Of a stretch of 19,481 nt of DNA, positions 7,947-15,679 are shown in pieces. Within the stretch, counting starts at the first letter, position 1. The number at the start of each line of letters is the position of its first letter. The notes beneath the pieces are model-generated. The model did not search any database. It saw only the letters and a list, made by a program, of their open reading frames with translations, and had not been told where the DNA came from. This stretch comes from Comamonadaceae bacterium (GTDB lineage Bacteria > Pseudomonadota > Gammaproteobacteria > Burkholderiales > Burkholderiaceae_C): assembly GCA_947464665.1 (NCBI GenBank), contig CANHXV010000016.1, forward strand, positions 1 to 19,481, given 5' to 3'. A program made the translations under genes and the position numbers.

Positions 7947-8942
7947 TTAATCAACTGTAGCGCCTGAAATTTTGACTCCACGCTCCCATTTCGCGATTTC
8001 TTCACTTAAGTGCTTAGCAGTTTGTTCTGGAGAGGTTGCTAAAGGCTGCATACCAAGAGTGTCTAACCTGCTCTTCACATCAAAATTTGCAAGCACAGTG
8101 GCAATATCAGCCGAAATCTTGTTCACAATGGGTCTGGAAGTTCCCTTTGGCGCAAAAATCCCAGACCAAGGAGCAGCTGAAAATCCTGCAAAACCTTGTG
8201 AAGCAATTGAAGGATATCCTGAGCCACTAAAATCAGTTTCCGTAGTAATAGCGATCAATTTAATTTTTTTAGACTTAATTAACGGGACTGCTGTAGGAAG
8301 TCCGGTAATTCCTACTTGAACGATTCCCGACATCAGATCATTCAGCATTGGAGCAGCCCCTTTGTATTGAACTGCACTCATGTCAAATTTTCCTAAGTCT
8401 TTAAGAAGCTCAAGCGTCAAGTGCGAAGCAGTACCGTTTCCATCTGACCCATAAGTCATAGCCGGTTTCGATTTTTTTGCGTATGCAATTAATTCTTGCA
8501 AATTATTTGGAGGAAAATTTGCATTCACTAAAATAGCATTTGGGTACTGCACGACTAAGCTAATTGGCTCAAAATCTTTAACTGGGTGGTAGGGCAAGGA
8601 CTTGAAAAGGGCTGGACCAATTGCGTGTGATCCAGTAACACCGAGAAGTAAGGTGTATCCATCTGGGTCGGCCTTAGAAACAACTGCAGCCCCAACAGAA
8701 CCCCCAGCTCCAGCCCTGTTATCAATAACAACGGGTTGATTCCAAATCTTTGAAAGACCTTCGCCCAGAATTCGTGCTGTAACATCTGTGGGACCACCCG
8801 CTGCAAATGGCACAATTAATTTGACAGGTTTATTGGGAAAATTCTGGCTAGTACTTTGAGCATGTAAAGCTGAATTAAAGTTAAAAATATAAACTGCAAA
8901 AAATACAAATAAAAAGAATTTTTTGTGCAAGAGCTTTAACAT
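7947..8942 (-). CDS. Bug/TctC family tripartite tricarboxylate transporter substrate-binding protein (first copy)
   Basis: A 331-residue periplasmic binding protein of normal length. The signal peptide has LLHKK, a long Phe-rich hydrophobic core and HAQS near residue 29. The mature part shows all Bug landmarks: FPNKPVKLIVPFAAGGPTD, then WNQPVVIDNRAGAGGSVGA, then DPDGYTLLLGVTGSHAIGP, which form the ligand loops that hold a carboxylate. It is first in a two-gene minus-strand unit with the FAD enzyme, and diverges from MmgE/PrpD copy 2 across 127 bases. The genes around it suggest that its ligand is the substrate of the flavoprotein, perhaps a tri- or dicarboxylate. No TctA or TctB gene is nearby, so it must pair with membrane subunits encoded elsewhere or act as a sensor. 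Confidence 0.92.
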   Translation of the reverse strand: MLKLLHKKFFLFVFFAVYIFNFNSALHAQSTSQNFPNKPVKLIVPFAAGGPTDVTARILGEGLSKIWNQPVVIDNRAGAGGSVGAAVVSKADPDGYTLLLGVTGSHAIGPALFKSLPYHPVKDFEPISLVVQYPNAILVNANFPPNNLQELIAYAKKSKPAMTYGSDGNGTASHLTLELLKDLGKFDMSAVQYKGAAPMLNDLMSGIVQVGITGLPTAVPLIKSKKIKLIAITTETDFSGSGYPSIASQGFAGFSAAPWSGIFAPKGTSRPIVNKISADIATVLANFDVKSRLDTLGMQPLATSPEQTAKHLSEEIAKWERGVKISGATVD

Positions 8943-9069
8943 GGCAGGCCACCTTATTTGAATTGATACGAATAAATCCTTGTAACTAAACCTTAACAGC
9001 TCACGTAGAATAGGTCAACAATGCGCATGTCTCAATTTGGTTCCCATGTTGATTTTGCCTTAATGAAAT
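8943..9069. promoter_or_regulatory. Divergent promoter region between Bug and MmgE/PrpD copy 2
   Basis: These 127 bases must hold the start signals of both flanking genes. Visible structure is limited: an ATGCGCAT palindrome at 9021-9028, and TCAACA (9015-9020) paired with TGTTGA (9047-9052). No convincing -35/-10 pair with correct spacing was found on either strand. No regulator gene is adjacent to this module. Confidence 0.35.
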
Positions 9070-10341
9070 ATGACATCAATAAATGAAGTTTTAGACTGGC
9101 TAACTACAACACAATCACCCGAGAATGTTCGCCAACGTGCTCGTTTATTGATTTTAGATTGCTTGGGTTGTATGGTCGCAGGTTCCCGAGCCCCTGAGCT
9201 AAAACGATTAGCCAGTATTCAGGCAAAACTAGACCCCGGCCCCATTGTTTTGCCAGGGACAGATGAGACAGTTTCGATGAGCGCTGCAGCATATAGATTT
9301 GCAGTTGCCGCTTGCCGAGATGAGGCATGTGAAGGTTTGGCGACTGCCCATGGCAGGCCCGGTGTAGCGACAGTAGCGGCAATTTGGTCCTTAGGTTCCC
9401 AAATGGGGGCTACGATGACTCAAATGACAGATGCGCTGATTACAGGCTACGAAGTTGGAAGCCGTCTGGGAGAAGTCATGCGCATTAAAAAAGGAATGCA
9501 TGTTGACGGCACTTTTACTTGTTTAGGAGCCGCTGCAGCTGCTGCAAAATTACTCCAGCTTAAACCTATTGAGATAAATGCTGCTATTCAAATTGCAGCT
9601 ATGCAAATGCCAAGCACCCTTTACCTGCCGATTAAAGAAGGTGCGGACTCAAGAAATACATACCTCGGTCATGCCGCTAGTCTTGGCCTTCAAAGTGCGT
9701 TTGCAGTAAAAGCTGGAATGATTACTCCTAGAGATGCATTATCTGAAGCTTACCGAATCACTCTAGGATATGACCAGCAAATGCCTTCTTTACGTCCAAT
9801 AAATCATTGGCTCATATTAGATGGCTACTTCAAGCCTTGGGCTTCAGTTCGCCATGTCCACTACGGCGCAGCTGCAGCGCTTGAATTACGAAAGTCGTTG
9901 CCCGAGAATTTAAAATTGGAAGCCATACAACTTTCTATTTACGAAGAAGCCATGGTGTATTGTGCAAATCGTGATCCACATACAACCATTCAAGCCCAGT
10001 TCAGCTTAACTTGGGGAGTTGCTGCAATGTTAGTTTTAGGAGATTTGGCCCCCGAAGCGTTTTCAGCGGAGGCTTTATCTAATCAGAAGATCCGAGATAT
10101 TGAATCAATCATTTCAGTTAAATCAGACCCAGCATTAGGAAAAGATGGAATTCGTTCAGCTATTCTGAATTTAACAATAGAAAATAAAACATACCAAGCT
10201 TTTGTTGATCGAGTTATTGGTGATCCAGGTTTACCGATGACTTCAAATCAAGTGATTGCTAAATTTTTGCGTTATTCAATTCCCAGCCTTGGTGAAAAAG
10301 CTGCTCATGATTGGGTGACTAAAATTGTGCATTCTAGTTGA
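9070..10341 (+). CDS. MmgE/PrpD family protein (copy 2)
   Basis: A 423-residue protein of the same 2-methylcitrate dehydratase/cis-aconitate decarboxylase superfamily as the gene at 5167, but shorter and different in sequence. Landmarks are AACRDEACEGLATAHGRPG (80-98, with acidic residues and H94), MHVDGTFTCLGAAAAAAKLLQL (143-164), matching the usual WHxTGTxGxxGAAAAA run, and YFKPWASVRHVHYG (253-266) with K255, R261, H262 and H264, matching the K-P-Y-P-S-C-R-x-x-H active site except that Cys is replaced by Val. No ribosome site is evident before ATG 9070; a nearby ATG at 9063 is out of frame. The role inferred is hydration, dehydration or decarboxylation of a carboxylate handled by the adjacent flavoprotein and binding protein. 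Confidence 0.85.
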   Translation: MTSINEVLDWLTTTQSPENVRQRARLLILDCLGCMVAGSRAPELKRLASIQAKLDPGPIVLPGTDETVSMSAAAYRFAVAACRDEACEGLATAHGRPGVATVAAIWSLGSQMGATMTQMTDALITGYEVGSRLGEVMRIKKGMHVDGTFTCLGAAAAAAKLLQLKPIEINAAIQIAAMQMPSTLYLPIKEGADSRNTYLGHAASLGLQSAFAVKAGMITPRDALSEAYRITLGYDQQMPSLRPINHWLILDGYFKPWASVRHVHYGAAAALELRKSLPENLKLEAIQLSIYEEAMVYCANRDPHTTIQAQFSLTWGVAAMLVLGDLAPEAFSAEALSNQKIRDIESIISVKSDPALGKDGIRSAILNLTIENKTYQAFVDRVIGDPGLPMTSNQVIAKFLRYSIPSLGEKAAHDWVTKIVHSS

Positions 10342-10368
10342 GTTGCTAAATTTATAAGCTTGACCATG

Positions 10369-10509
10369 TCACAAAATTCGGTCATTTAAACCCAACTTTT
10401 TGTAAATTTCATTGATTTGTGCCTTTGCATCTTCAGTCAATTTGTCAGCCACGGCCTTGTGCGTCCAGCCCACTTTCGTACGATCGTAGACACCTGTTTC
10501 TTCGCCAAT
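10369..10509 (-). pseudogene. Remnant of a protein C-terminus (46 codons, no start)
   Basis: The 245-base gap between MmgE/PrpD copy 2 and the PACE gene contains a minus-strand reading frame that begins directly after an in-frame TAG (10510-10512), has no start codon near its head, and ends at TGA 10369-10371. It translates to a protein-like stretch including GVYDRTKVGWTHKAVADKLT and AQINEIYKKLGLND, with charged amphipathic helices typical of a C-terminal tail. It looks like what is left of a deleted gene. The parent family was not recognised. The remaining bases of the gap (10510-10586) show nothing further. Confidence 0.45.
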
Positions 10510-10586
10510 CTAACTGGTTAAAAATTGAAATTTCATGAGTTTCATAAATTACGCCAGTATTGCGATGTGCATTGACTTAAATTTAT

Positions 10587-11027
10587 TCAGGAGCTGACAG
10601 GTGTTGCCGCAGAAGTTGGCAATCCGAAAACTCGATCAAAGGCCCATGTAAAAGTAAACGTATAGACAAAAAAGAAAATGTTCAAGCCTAGGTTGACGAT
10701 GAATGAGCGCAGATAGCTGATATCAAGCCACCATGCTGCCACAGGCAGTAGTACCACCAGAAAGCCGATTTCAAAACCCACCGCGTGCAGCACGCGACGA
10801 CTCAAATTGCGACCGCGTGTAAGGCTTTTCGCCTCCCAGCGCTCGAACATGGCGTTGTATGCAAAGTTCCAGCTTATTGCGAAGAGTGAAGCAAAAACTG
10901 CCAACGCACCTGCACGCTCAAGGCTGCTGTCGCTGAAGCTGAAAAAGCCAAGGGTTCCGAATAAGAATGCGATAGCTTCGTAGGTGGCAACGTAGGTGAT
11001 CTTACGCTTGATGCCTTGCAGGGTCAT
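10587..11027 (-). CDS. PACE family multidrug efflux transporter
   Basis: A 146-residue inner-membrane protein with four hydrophobic segments arranged as two repeated BTP (chlorhexidine efflux) domains. Signature motifs of the proteobacterial antimicrobial compound efflux family are visible: RKITYVATYEAIA (8-20) with the acidic residue E17 at the place of the functional AceI Glu15; ISWNFAYNAMFERWE (51-65); RRVLHAVGFEIGF (77-89); and FTWAFDRVFGLP (126-137). Known members export chlorhexidine, acriflavine or short diamines; the natural substrate here is unknown. It lies 61 bases after a MerR-type regulator gene on the same strand, so the two may form a unit. No strong ribosome site precedes its ATG. 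Confidence 0.88.
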   Translation of the reverse strand: MTLQGIKRKITYVATYEAIAFLFGTLGFFSFSDSSLERAGALAVFASLFAISWNFAYNAMFERWEAKSLTRGRNLSRRVLHAVGFEIGFLVVLLPVAAWWLDISYLRSFIVNLGLNIFFFVYTFTFTWAFDRVFGLPTSAATPVSS

Positions 11028-11088
11028 ATTGAAAGTTGTTGGAAGTTTTGCGATTGGCCAAGATTGGCTAGATTTAAGTTCAATTCGC

Positions 11089-12078
11089 TTAAGCTTCTCT
11101 TAGTTTAATGCCTTCATGCTTAGCGACCATTTCAAGTGCAGACTCAAACAGAGCTCTGGCAGAACCAGAGACCGAGCTAAGATAGGCATGCAGGTGTGCG
11201 TCCTCTGTTGAGTTATTCAAGCATTCGTGGCTGTACTGCTCAAAGCTTGCAAGTTGCGTAATGATTTCTGAAACATGTTTGGGGCATTCGCACAGGACAT
11301 TGGTGGAGATGTTGGCTACGCGCATGAGTTCAATGTCGTCATACTTTCGAGGCGGAATCAGCATTCCAGTAGACAAGCTGTTGGCACTTGATTCGTTGTT
11401 AATCAGAAGCACTGACTTGATGAGTTCTGCTAAATCGGAATCGCTAATGGGCTCTCTGCGAACAATCATGCCACAACGCTTCATGGATTCAATGATGGGC
11501 TCTTGACCGTAGTTGTAAAGCACGATGACTTGCAAGGCATTGTTAAGTTGAGCCAAGCGATGAATGTCTACCTGAACGCCTGAATGCAAAGAGTTCGTTT
11601 GGATCAGAAGAATTTGCGGATTTTTCTGAAATTTGGCAGCCAAGGCTTGTTGCACCGTACTAAAAATATCGGTAATGCGTATGGCCTGATTGTTAAAACT
11701 GAATGTGAACTTTTTGGTCTCAATTTTGGCGGCAAGTGGCAGTCCAATCACCGCAATAGAAACAGTCTGATTCTTCAAGTCTGCGATTGCTTTTCTTTGG
11801 TTGGTTTCTTGTTGCTGTTGCAGCAAATGATTGAGTTCTGTTGAGCTCAGTTGTGCAATGCAGCTAATGCTGTGACCTTGGTCTGTGAGCCGTTTGAGAA
11901 CTGTCGCTTTCAAAACATCGTCATCGGTGTAGAGCCGGTGTTTGCTTTCTGTCTTTTGGGGTTGGAAGGTTTCGTACCTCATCTCCCACACCCGAAGAGT
12001 GGGTGTAGGGACGCCACTGAGGCTAGAAACTGCCCCGATTTTGTGAAGACCAACTTTTTGTGATGTTTTGTTTAACAT
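11089..12078 (-). CDS. MerR family transcriptional regulator with long C-terminal domain
   Basis: A 329-residue regulator. The N-terminal MerR winged helix covers about residues 12-78: KIGAVSSLSGVPTPTLRVWEMRY (13-35) and KHRLYTDDDVLKATVLKRL (46-64). A glutamine-rich linker (QQQQ at 87-90) leads to a C-terminal domain of about 220 residues with alternating strands and helices (SIAVIGLPLAA, PQILLIQTN, LQVIVLYNYG), in the manner of the cobalamin-binding fold of LitR/CarH-type regulators. The cobalamin-coordinating E/DxHxxG motif is not visible, so it may sense something else or nothing. It diverges from the Rrf2-type gene across a 109-base AT-rich gap and precedes the PACE efflux gene, which it may regulate. 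Confidence 0.82.
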   Translation of the reverse strand: MLNKTSQKVGLHKIGAVSSLSGVPTPTLRVWEMRYETFQPQKTESKHRLYTDDDVLKATVLKRLTDQGHSISCIAQLSSTELNHLLQQQQETNQRKAIADLKNQTVSIAVIGLPLAAKIETKKFTFSFNNQAIRITDIFSTVQQALAAKFQKNPQILLIQTNSLHSGVQVDIHRLAQLNNALQVIVLYNYGQEPIIESMKRCGMIVRREPISDSDLAELIKSVLLINNESSANSLSTGMLIPPRKYDDIELMRVANISTNVLCECPKHVSEIITQLASFEQYSHECLNNSTEDAHLHAYLSSVSGSARALFESALEMVAKHEGIKLREA

Positions 12079-12129
12079 GATTGCTTACTTGAATGAATTT
12101 TGAATAGATTATTTCATAAATTTTATAAT

Positions 12130-12157
12130 TTGAGTAACTATTTTTTACTTTTATGGT
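12130..12157 (+). promoter_or_regulatory. Possible promoter of the Rrf2-type gene in an AT-rich divergent gap
   Basis: TTGAGT (12130-12135) and TATGGT (12152-12157), 16 bases apart, give an approximate sigma70 pair. An AAGGA ribosome site at 12177-12181 lies 6 bases before ATG 12188. The gap (12079-12187) is very AT-rich and should also hold the promoter of the MerR gene on the other strand; several TATAAT-like hexamers make the exact choice uncertain. Confidence 0.35.
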
Positions 12158-12187
12158 AAATTATGTCTACTTAAACAAGGAAACAAC

Positions 12188-12703
12188 ATGTTGAGCAAGC
12201 GAGCCACCCTGGGATTGAAAGTTTTCACGACCATCGCCAGCGCACCCAGTCACAGAACAATCACGGCTGACACGCTTGCTTCAATCACTGGCGTTTCGCT
12301 TTCGTACATTGAAGGTATTTTGAAAGACGCAAGGGAGTTTGGATTGATCCAAGCGACTCGTGGGCCGGGTGGTGGTTACCATTCTGTAGCCTCAATGAAT
12401 TCTCTTTCGGTCTGGGACGTTGTTGAATGCTTTAATCTTCCATCCAAACCTTCACAACATTCGCACCAATCACCTGAGTGGCGCTCCACAAGTTTGATCG
12501 CAGAGAATGCTTTTGATCTTGAAAAAGAATTTCTCCAGAACTGCCCCATATCTCATCTGGTGCCTGATTGGTTCGATTCTGTGTCATCAAAGCAGAGCAA
12601 GTCGATGGCCATGAACTTCAAGCCACTGCCACCTAAAATCAGTCCCGTTGCACCTAATTCTGTGTTTGATTTGTCTAATTTTTTAAATTTACAAGCCGCT
12701 TAG
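12188..12703 (+). CDS. Rrf2 family transcriptional regulator lacking the iron-sulfur cysteine triad
   Basis: A 171-residue protein with an N-terminal Rrf2 winged helix (about residues 1-82): LSKRATLGLKVFTTIA, then TADTLASITGVSLSYIEGIL (27-45), the wing ATRGPGGGYHS (56-66) and SVWDVVECF (74-82). Iron-sulfur members such as IscR and NsrR carry three spaced cysteines just after this point; here only C81 and C119 are present in the whole protein, so a [2Fe-2S] or [4Fe-4S] cluster of the known type is unlikely. The C-terminal 85 residues are rich in Ser and Pro and show no domain that I recognise. A good AAGGAAA ribosome site supports the ATG at 12188. It diverges from the MerR gene; its target is unknown. 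Confidence 0.82.
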   Translation: MLSKRATLGLKVFTTIASAPSHRTITADTLASITGVSLSYIEGILKDAREFGLIQATRGPGGGYHSVASMNSLSVWDVVECFNLPSKPSQHSHQSPEWRSTSLIAENAFDLEKEFLQNCPISHLVPDWFDSVSSKQSKSMAMNFKPLPPKISPVAPNSVFDLSNFLNLQAA

Positions 12704-12739
12704 GGTTTGGTTCAAAATCAGTCACGCTGAGACAAGGAC

Positions 12740-13450
12740 ATGAGCATCCATTTAAATTGGCAAGCAGTCATGATTGACTTAGACGGTACTTTGGTTGATA
12801 CCATTGGCGACTTTGAAGTGGCTCTGAACCGCGCCCTTGCAGATTTGCACATACCTACCGCCAATCGCGCCCTCATTGAGCGCAGCATTGGCAAAGGCTC
12901 CGAACACCTTATTCGCACGGTGCTCAAACACCAACTGGCTTTGCCAGAAGTGGCTGGCAGTGTTCGCGAGGTCGAACAATTGTTCACGCCGGTGTGGGAG
13001 CGCTATGAAAAGCATTACCTCAACATCAATGGCGAGTTTTCCAAAGTCTTTTCTGGTGTGGTTGAGGGCCTAGAACAACTCAGGAGGATGGGTTTGCCGC
13101 TGGCTTGCCTCACCAACAAACCTGTCTCGTTTACAACGCCACTGCTGAAAGACAAAGGCCTTTTGAATTTTTTTGAGCAAGTTTTTGGAGGTGACAGTTT
13201 TGAGCGAAAAAAACCAGACCCTTTGCCGCTCCTCAAAACTTGCGAAGCTTTAAGGAGCAGCCCAGCACGCACCTTGATGGTAGGTGATTCAAGCAACGAC
13301 GCCCAAGCGGCTGATGCGGCAGGCTGCCCTTTGGTGTTGATGACCTATGGCTACAACCATGGAGAGCCTGTTCAAAACATTCCGGCATTGGCGTGGTTAG
13401 ACTCATTGGATCAACTTTTTGATTCAGCCAGATTTGCGAAGAGCAAATGA
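12740..13450 (+). CDS. gph: Phosphoglycolate phosphatase, HAD superfamily
   Basis: A 236-residue cytosolic phosphatase that hydrolyses 2-phosphoglycolate, a by-product of DNA repair and of Rubisco oxygenation. All HAD motifs are present: I, MIDLDGTLVDT (11-21) with nucleophile D13 and D15; II, LACLTNKP (121-128) with T125; III, KKPDP with K158; IV, MVGDSSNDAQAAD (180-192) with D183 and D187. The cap sequence IGKGSEHLIRTVL and the ending TYGYNHGEP are typical of Gph. Length is normal. It stands 36 bases after the Rrf2 gene on the same strand with no obvious functional link, and it may be co-transcribed. No Calvin cycle gene is in view, so a house-cleaning role is the simpler reading. Confidence 0.92.
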   Translation: MSIHLNWQAVMIDLDGTLVDTIGDFEVALNRALADLHIPTANRALIERSIGKGSEHLIRTVLKHQLALPEVAGSVREVEQLFTPVWERYEKHYLNINGEFSKVFSGVVEGLEQLRRMGLPLACLTNKPVSFTTPLLKDKGLLNFFEQVFGGDSFERKKPDPLPLLKTCEALRSSPARTLMVGDSSNDAQAADAAGCPLVLMTYGYNHGEPVQNIPALAWLDSLDQLFDSARFAKSK

Positions 13451-13498
13451 GTTCACAGCTGAAAATTATTTTGTTTAAGTCTGCGAATTGCTAGCGTT

Positions 13499-14683
13499 TT
13501 ACGCCACACCATGGATGGCCATCAGATTTTTCATTCGATGAGCAGCCAATTCAGGCTGTTCAAGAAGGTTGGCCTCATCTGCCAATCGGAATAACTCTGC
13601 CAAATGTTGAACTGAACGTGTGCTTTGCTGGCCGCCAATCATGCTGAAATGACTTTGGTGACCATTGAGCCAAGCCATGAAGACCACACCGGTTTTATAG
13701 TAGCGTGTGGGTGCCATGAAGATATGTCGCGACAGTGGTACCGTAGGCCCCAGAATGGCATGAAAAGTATCTAGATGACCTTCAGCCAGTGCAGTCAGTG
13801 CAGCACTGGCTGCTGGTGCAATCGCGTCGAATATGCCCAGCAACGCATCGCTTTGCCCATTGACGATGTTCTGTCCAAAACCATCGCCAGCAATCAGCTC
13901 GGCATAATTGAAGTCGTCACCCGTGTACATGCGTACGCTGGGCGGCAGGCGCCGACGCATCGTGATTTCTTTGTCTTTATCGAGCAATGAAATTTTGATG
14001 CCATCTACCTTGTGCGAATGTGACTGAATGATGCCTAATGCGGTGTTCATGGCTTGCGCCACATTAGCGCTGCCCCAGTACCCCAACAATGCAGGATCAA
14101 ACATGTCACCCAACCAGTGAAGCACCACGGGTTGTTTGACTTGACTCAAAATGCGGTCGTAGACACGCTCATAATCTGCGGGGCTTTTGGCGACTCGTGC
14201 CAAAGCTCGACTGGCCATGATGATGAGTTTGCCACCCAGCTTTTCGATCGACTCCATCTGTTCTTCATATGCAGCGATGACTTCATCGACAGTTGTGACA
14301 TTTTCAAGCAGCAGTTGATCTGTGCCGCAGCCCGAGGCGACCTGCGAACCCGGCACATCCTGGGCTGCATCCAATGTGCGGCGGATCAGTTCCAATGAAG
14401 TCGGCCAATCAAGGCCCATGCCGCGCTGCGCAGTGTCCATGGCCTCGGCCACACCCAGCCCCAAGGACCACAAGTGGCGTCGGTAGTCGATCGTGGCATC
14501 CCAATCTACAGCACATTGAAGCCAAGGGTCCACTTTGGCCAGCGGATCGGACACCACATGTGCTGCCGAATAGGCAATGCGGTTGAATGGCATTCGAGAC
14601 TTGGGCTTCAAAGGTACGCTGCCGCGTAGCTTGTAGTTTTCCAAGCGCCCCGAAGCTGTTGGCAGATTCAAGGTTATGGGCAC
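13499..14683 (-). CDS. DUF993 family protein (dihydrodipicolinate synthase-like TIM barrel)
   Basis: A 394-residue protein matching the DUF993 family, a distant relative of class I (Schiff-base) aldolases of the DapA type. Seen: an N-terminal segment with the two prolines in SVPLKPKSRMPFNRIAYSAAHVV (22-44), then VDWDATIDYRRHLWSLG (59-75), ENVTTVDEVIAAYEEQ (127-142), PVVLHWLGDMFDP (185-197), and VDGIKISLLD (226-235), where K230 is at the place expected for a Schiff-base lysine. The family's reaction is not established to my knowledge; relatives occur in sugar and sugar-acid gene clusters. It is the last gene of the oxidoreductase-TetR-Bug operon, 15 bases after the Bug gene, so it probably cleaves or condenses a product of that pathway. 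Confidence 0.85.
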   Translation of the reverse strand: MPITLNLPTASGRLENYKLRGSVPLKPKSRMPFNRIAYSAAHVVSDPLAKVDPWLQCAVDWDATIDYRRHLWSLGLGVAEAMDTAQRGMGLDWPTSLELIRRTLDAAQDVPGSQVASGCGTDQLLLENVTTVDEVIAAYEEQMESIEKLGGKLIIMASRALARVAKSPADYERVYDRILSQVKQPVVLHWLGDMFDPALLGYWGSANVAQAMNTALGIIQSHSHKVDGIKISLLDKDKEITMRRRLPPSVRMYTGDDFNYAELIAGDGFGQNIVNGQSDALLGIFDAIAPAASAALTALAEGHLDTFHAILGPTVPLSRHIFMAPTRYYKTGVVFMAWLNGHQSHFSMIGGQQSTRSVQHLAELFRLADEANLLEQPELAAHRMKNLMAIHGVA

Positions 14684-14698
14684 AGTTTCGCCTTCAGG

Positions 14699-15679
14699 TC
14701 AGGGGGCAGGAGAGAGCCCCGCAGCTTTCACCAGCACTGCGTTGCTTTTGATCTCATCGCGTATGTAGGCGTCAAATTGATCAGGCCGCATGGTCCAGGC
14801 ATCCGCACCCAATGTGACAAAGCGCTCTTTGACTTCGGGCGTAGCCAAGGCCTTGACAACTTCATCGTGCAATCGGTTAACGATGTCTTTGGGCGTTTTT
14901 CCTGGAACCATCATGCCAATCCAGAAGTTGAATTCCGAGCCAGGCACACCGGCTTCTGCCGTGGTCGGCACTTGTGGCAAAGCACTTGCACGCTTGGGTG
15001 AGCCGACCGCCAAGGCGACCAGTTGACCACTTCGAATTTGACCAATCACGGGCGCAATAGGTGAGAAGTAGTAATCAACGCGACCTGAAATGACCTCGGT
15101 CACCGCCTCGCCAGAACCCTTGAACGGAATATTGGTGGCTTCGATCTTGGCGGCCAATTTGAATTTTTCAGCATTCAAATGCGTTGCACTGCCCTGACCA
15201 GCGGACGCAAAATTCATTCCCCCTGCTTTGGCCCGCGCAGCAGTTAGCAATTCTTGCAGCGTCTTGATATTTTTGGTGGGCGACATGACCAGCACATTGG
15301 GTGTGCTTGAAATCGGGGTCACCGCTGCAAAATCGTTGACAGTGTCAAACGGCAACTTCGCAAAGGTCGAAGGACTGACGGTGTGCGATGAGGAGTGAAT
15401 CATGATGGTGTAGCCATCAGGAGCTGAAGTGGCAACAGCTTGCTGACCAATGGTGCCGCTTGCGCCGCCACGGTTATCAATCACCAATGCTTGTCCCATG
15501 CTCTGGCTCATCTTGTCTGAAATAGCACGCGCAATGATGTCGGTGGTGCTGCCAGCTGCAAATGGCACGACCACTCGTATCGGTTTGTTGGGATAGGCCC
15601 CCTGTGCACTGGCACTCCATGGAGCCAGCAATGCAATGCAGCTCAAAGATATCAGTGCTGTTTTTTGAGATATTTTCAT
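14699..15679 (-). CDS. Bug/TctC family tripartite tricarboxylate transporter substrate-binding protein (second copy)
   Basis: A 326-residue periplasmic receptor with a clear signal peptide (hydrophobic LISLSCIALLAPW, cleavage expected after ASA at residue 25). The mature protein shows YPNKPIRVVVPFAAGSTTD, ALVIDNRGGASGTIGQQ and APDGYTIMIHSSSHTVSPS, the standard Bug ligand loops, and continues to the usual C-terminal helix. A strong AGGAG ribosome site 5 bases upstream supports the ATG at 15679. The start overlaps the stop of a 43-codon ORF by ATGA, and an 18-bp palindrome lies 23-40 bases upstream. It differs in the ligand loop from the copy at 7947 (AGSTTD against AGGPTD), which suggests a different ligand. 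No TctA/TctB partner is nearby. Confidence 0.93.
   Translation of the reverse strand: MKISQKTALISLSCIALLAPWSASAQGAYPNKPIRVVVPFAAGSTTDIIARAISDKMSQSMGQALVIDNRGGASGTIGQQAVATSAPDGYTIMIHSSSHTVSPSTFAKLPFDTVNDFAAVTPISSTPNVLVMSPTKNIKTLQELLTAARAKAGGMNFASAGQGSATHLNAEKFKLAAKIEATNIPFKGSGEAVTEVISGRVDYYFSPIAPVIGQIRSGQLVALAVGSPKRASALPQVPTTAEAGVPGSEFNFWIGMMVPGKTPKDIVNRLHDEVVKALATPEVKERFVTLGADAWTMRPDQFDAYIRDEIKSNAVLVKAAGLSPAP

Noticed and set aside
5167..10341. The two MmgE/PrpD genes as a recent duplication
   Set aside because: Their lengths differ (461 and 423 residues) and even the active-site segments differ (SYHKIYACCQHGH against YFKPWASVRHVHYG).
13451..13498. GCTAGC-containing stretch between gph and DUF993 as a bidirectional terminator
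   Set aside because: No stem longer than the 6-base GCTAGC core and no proper T-run on the right side.
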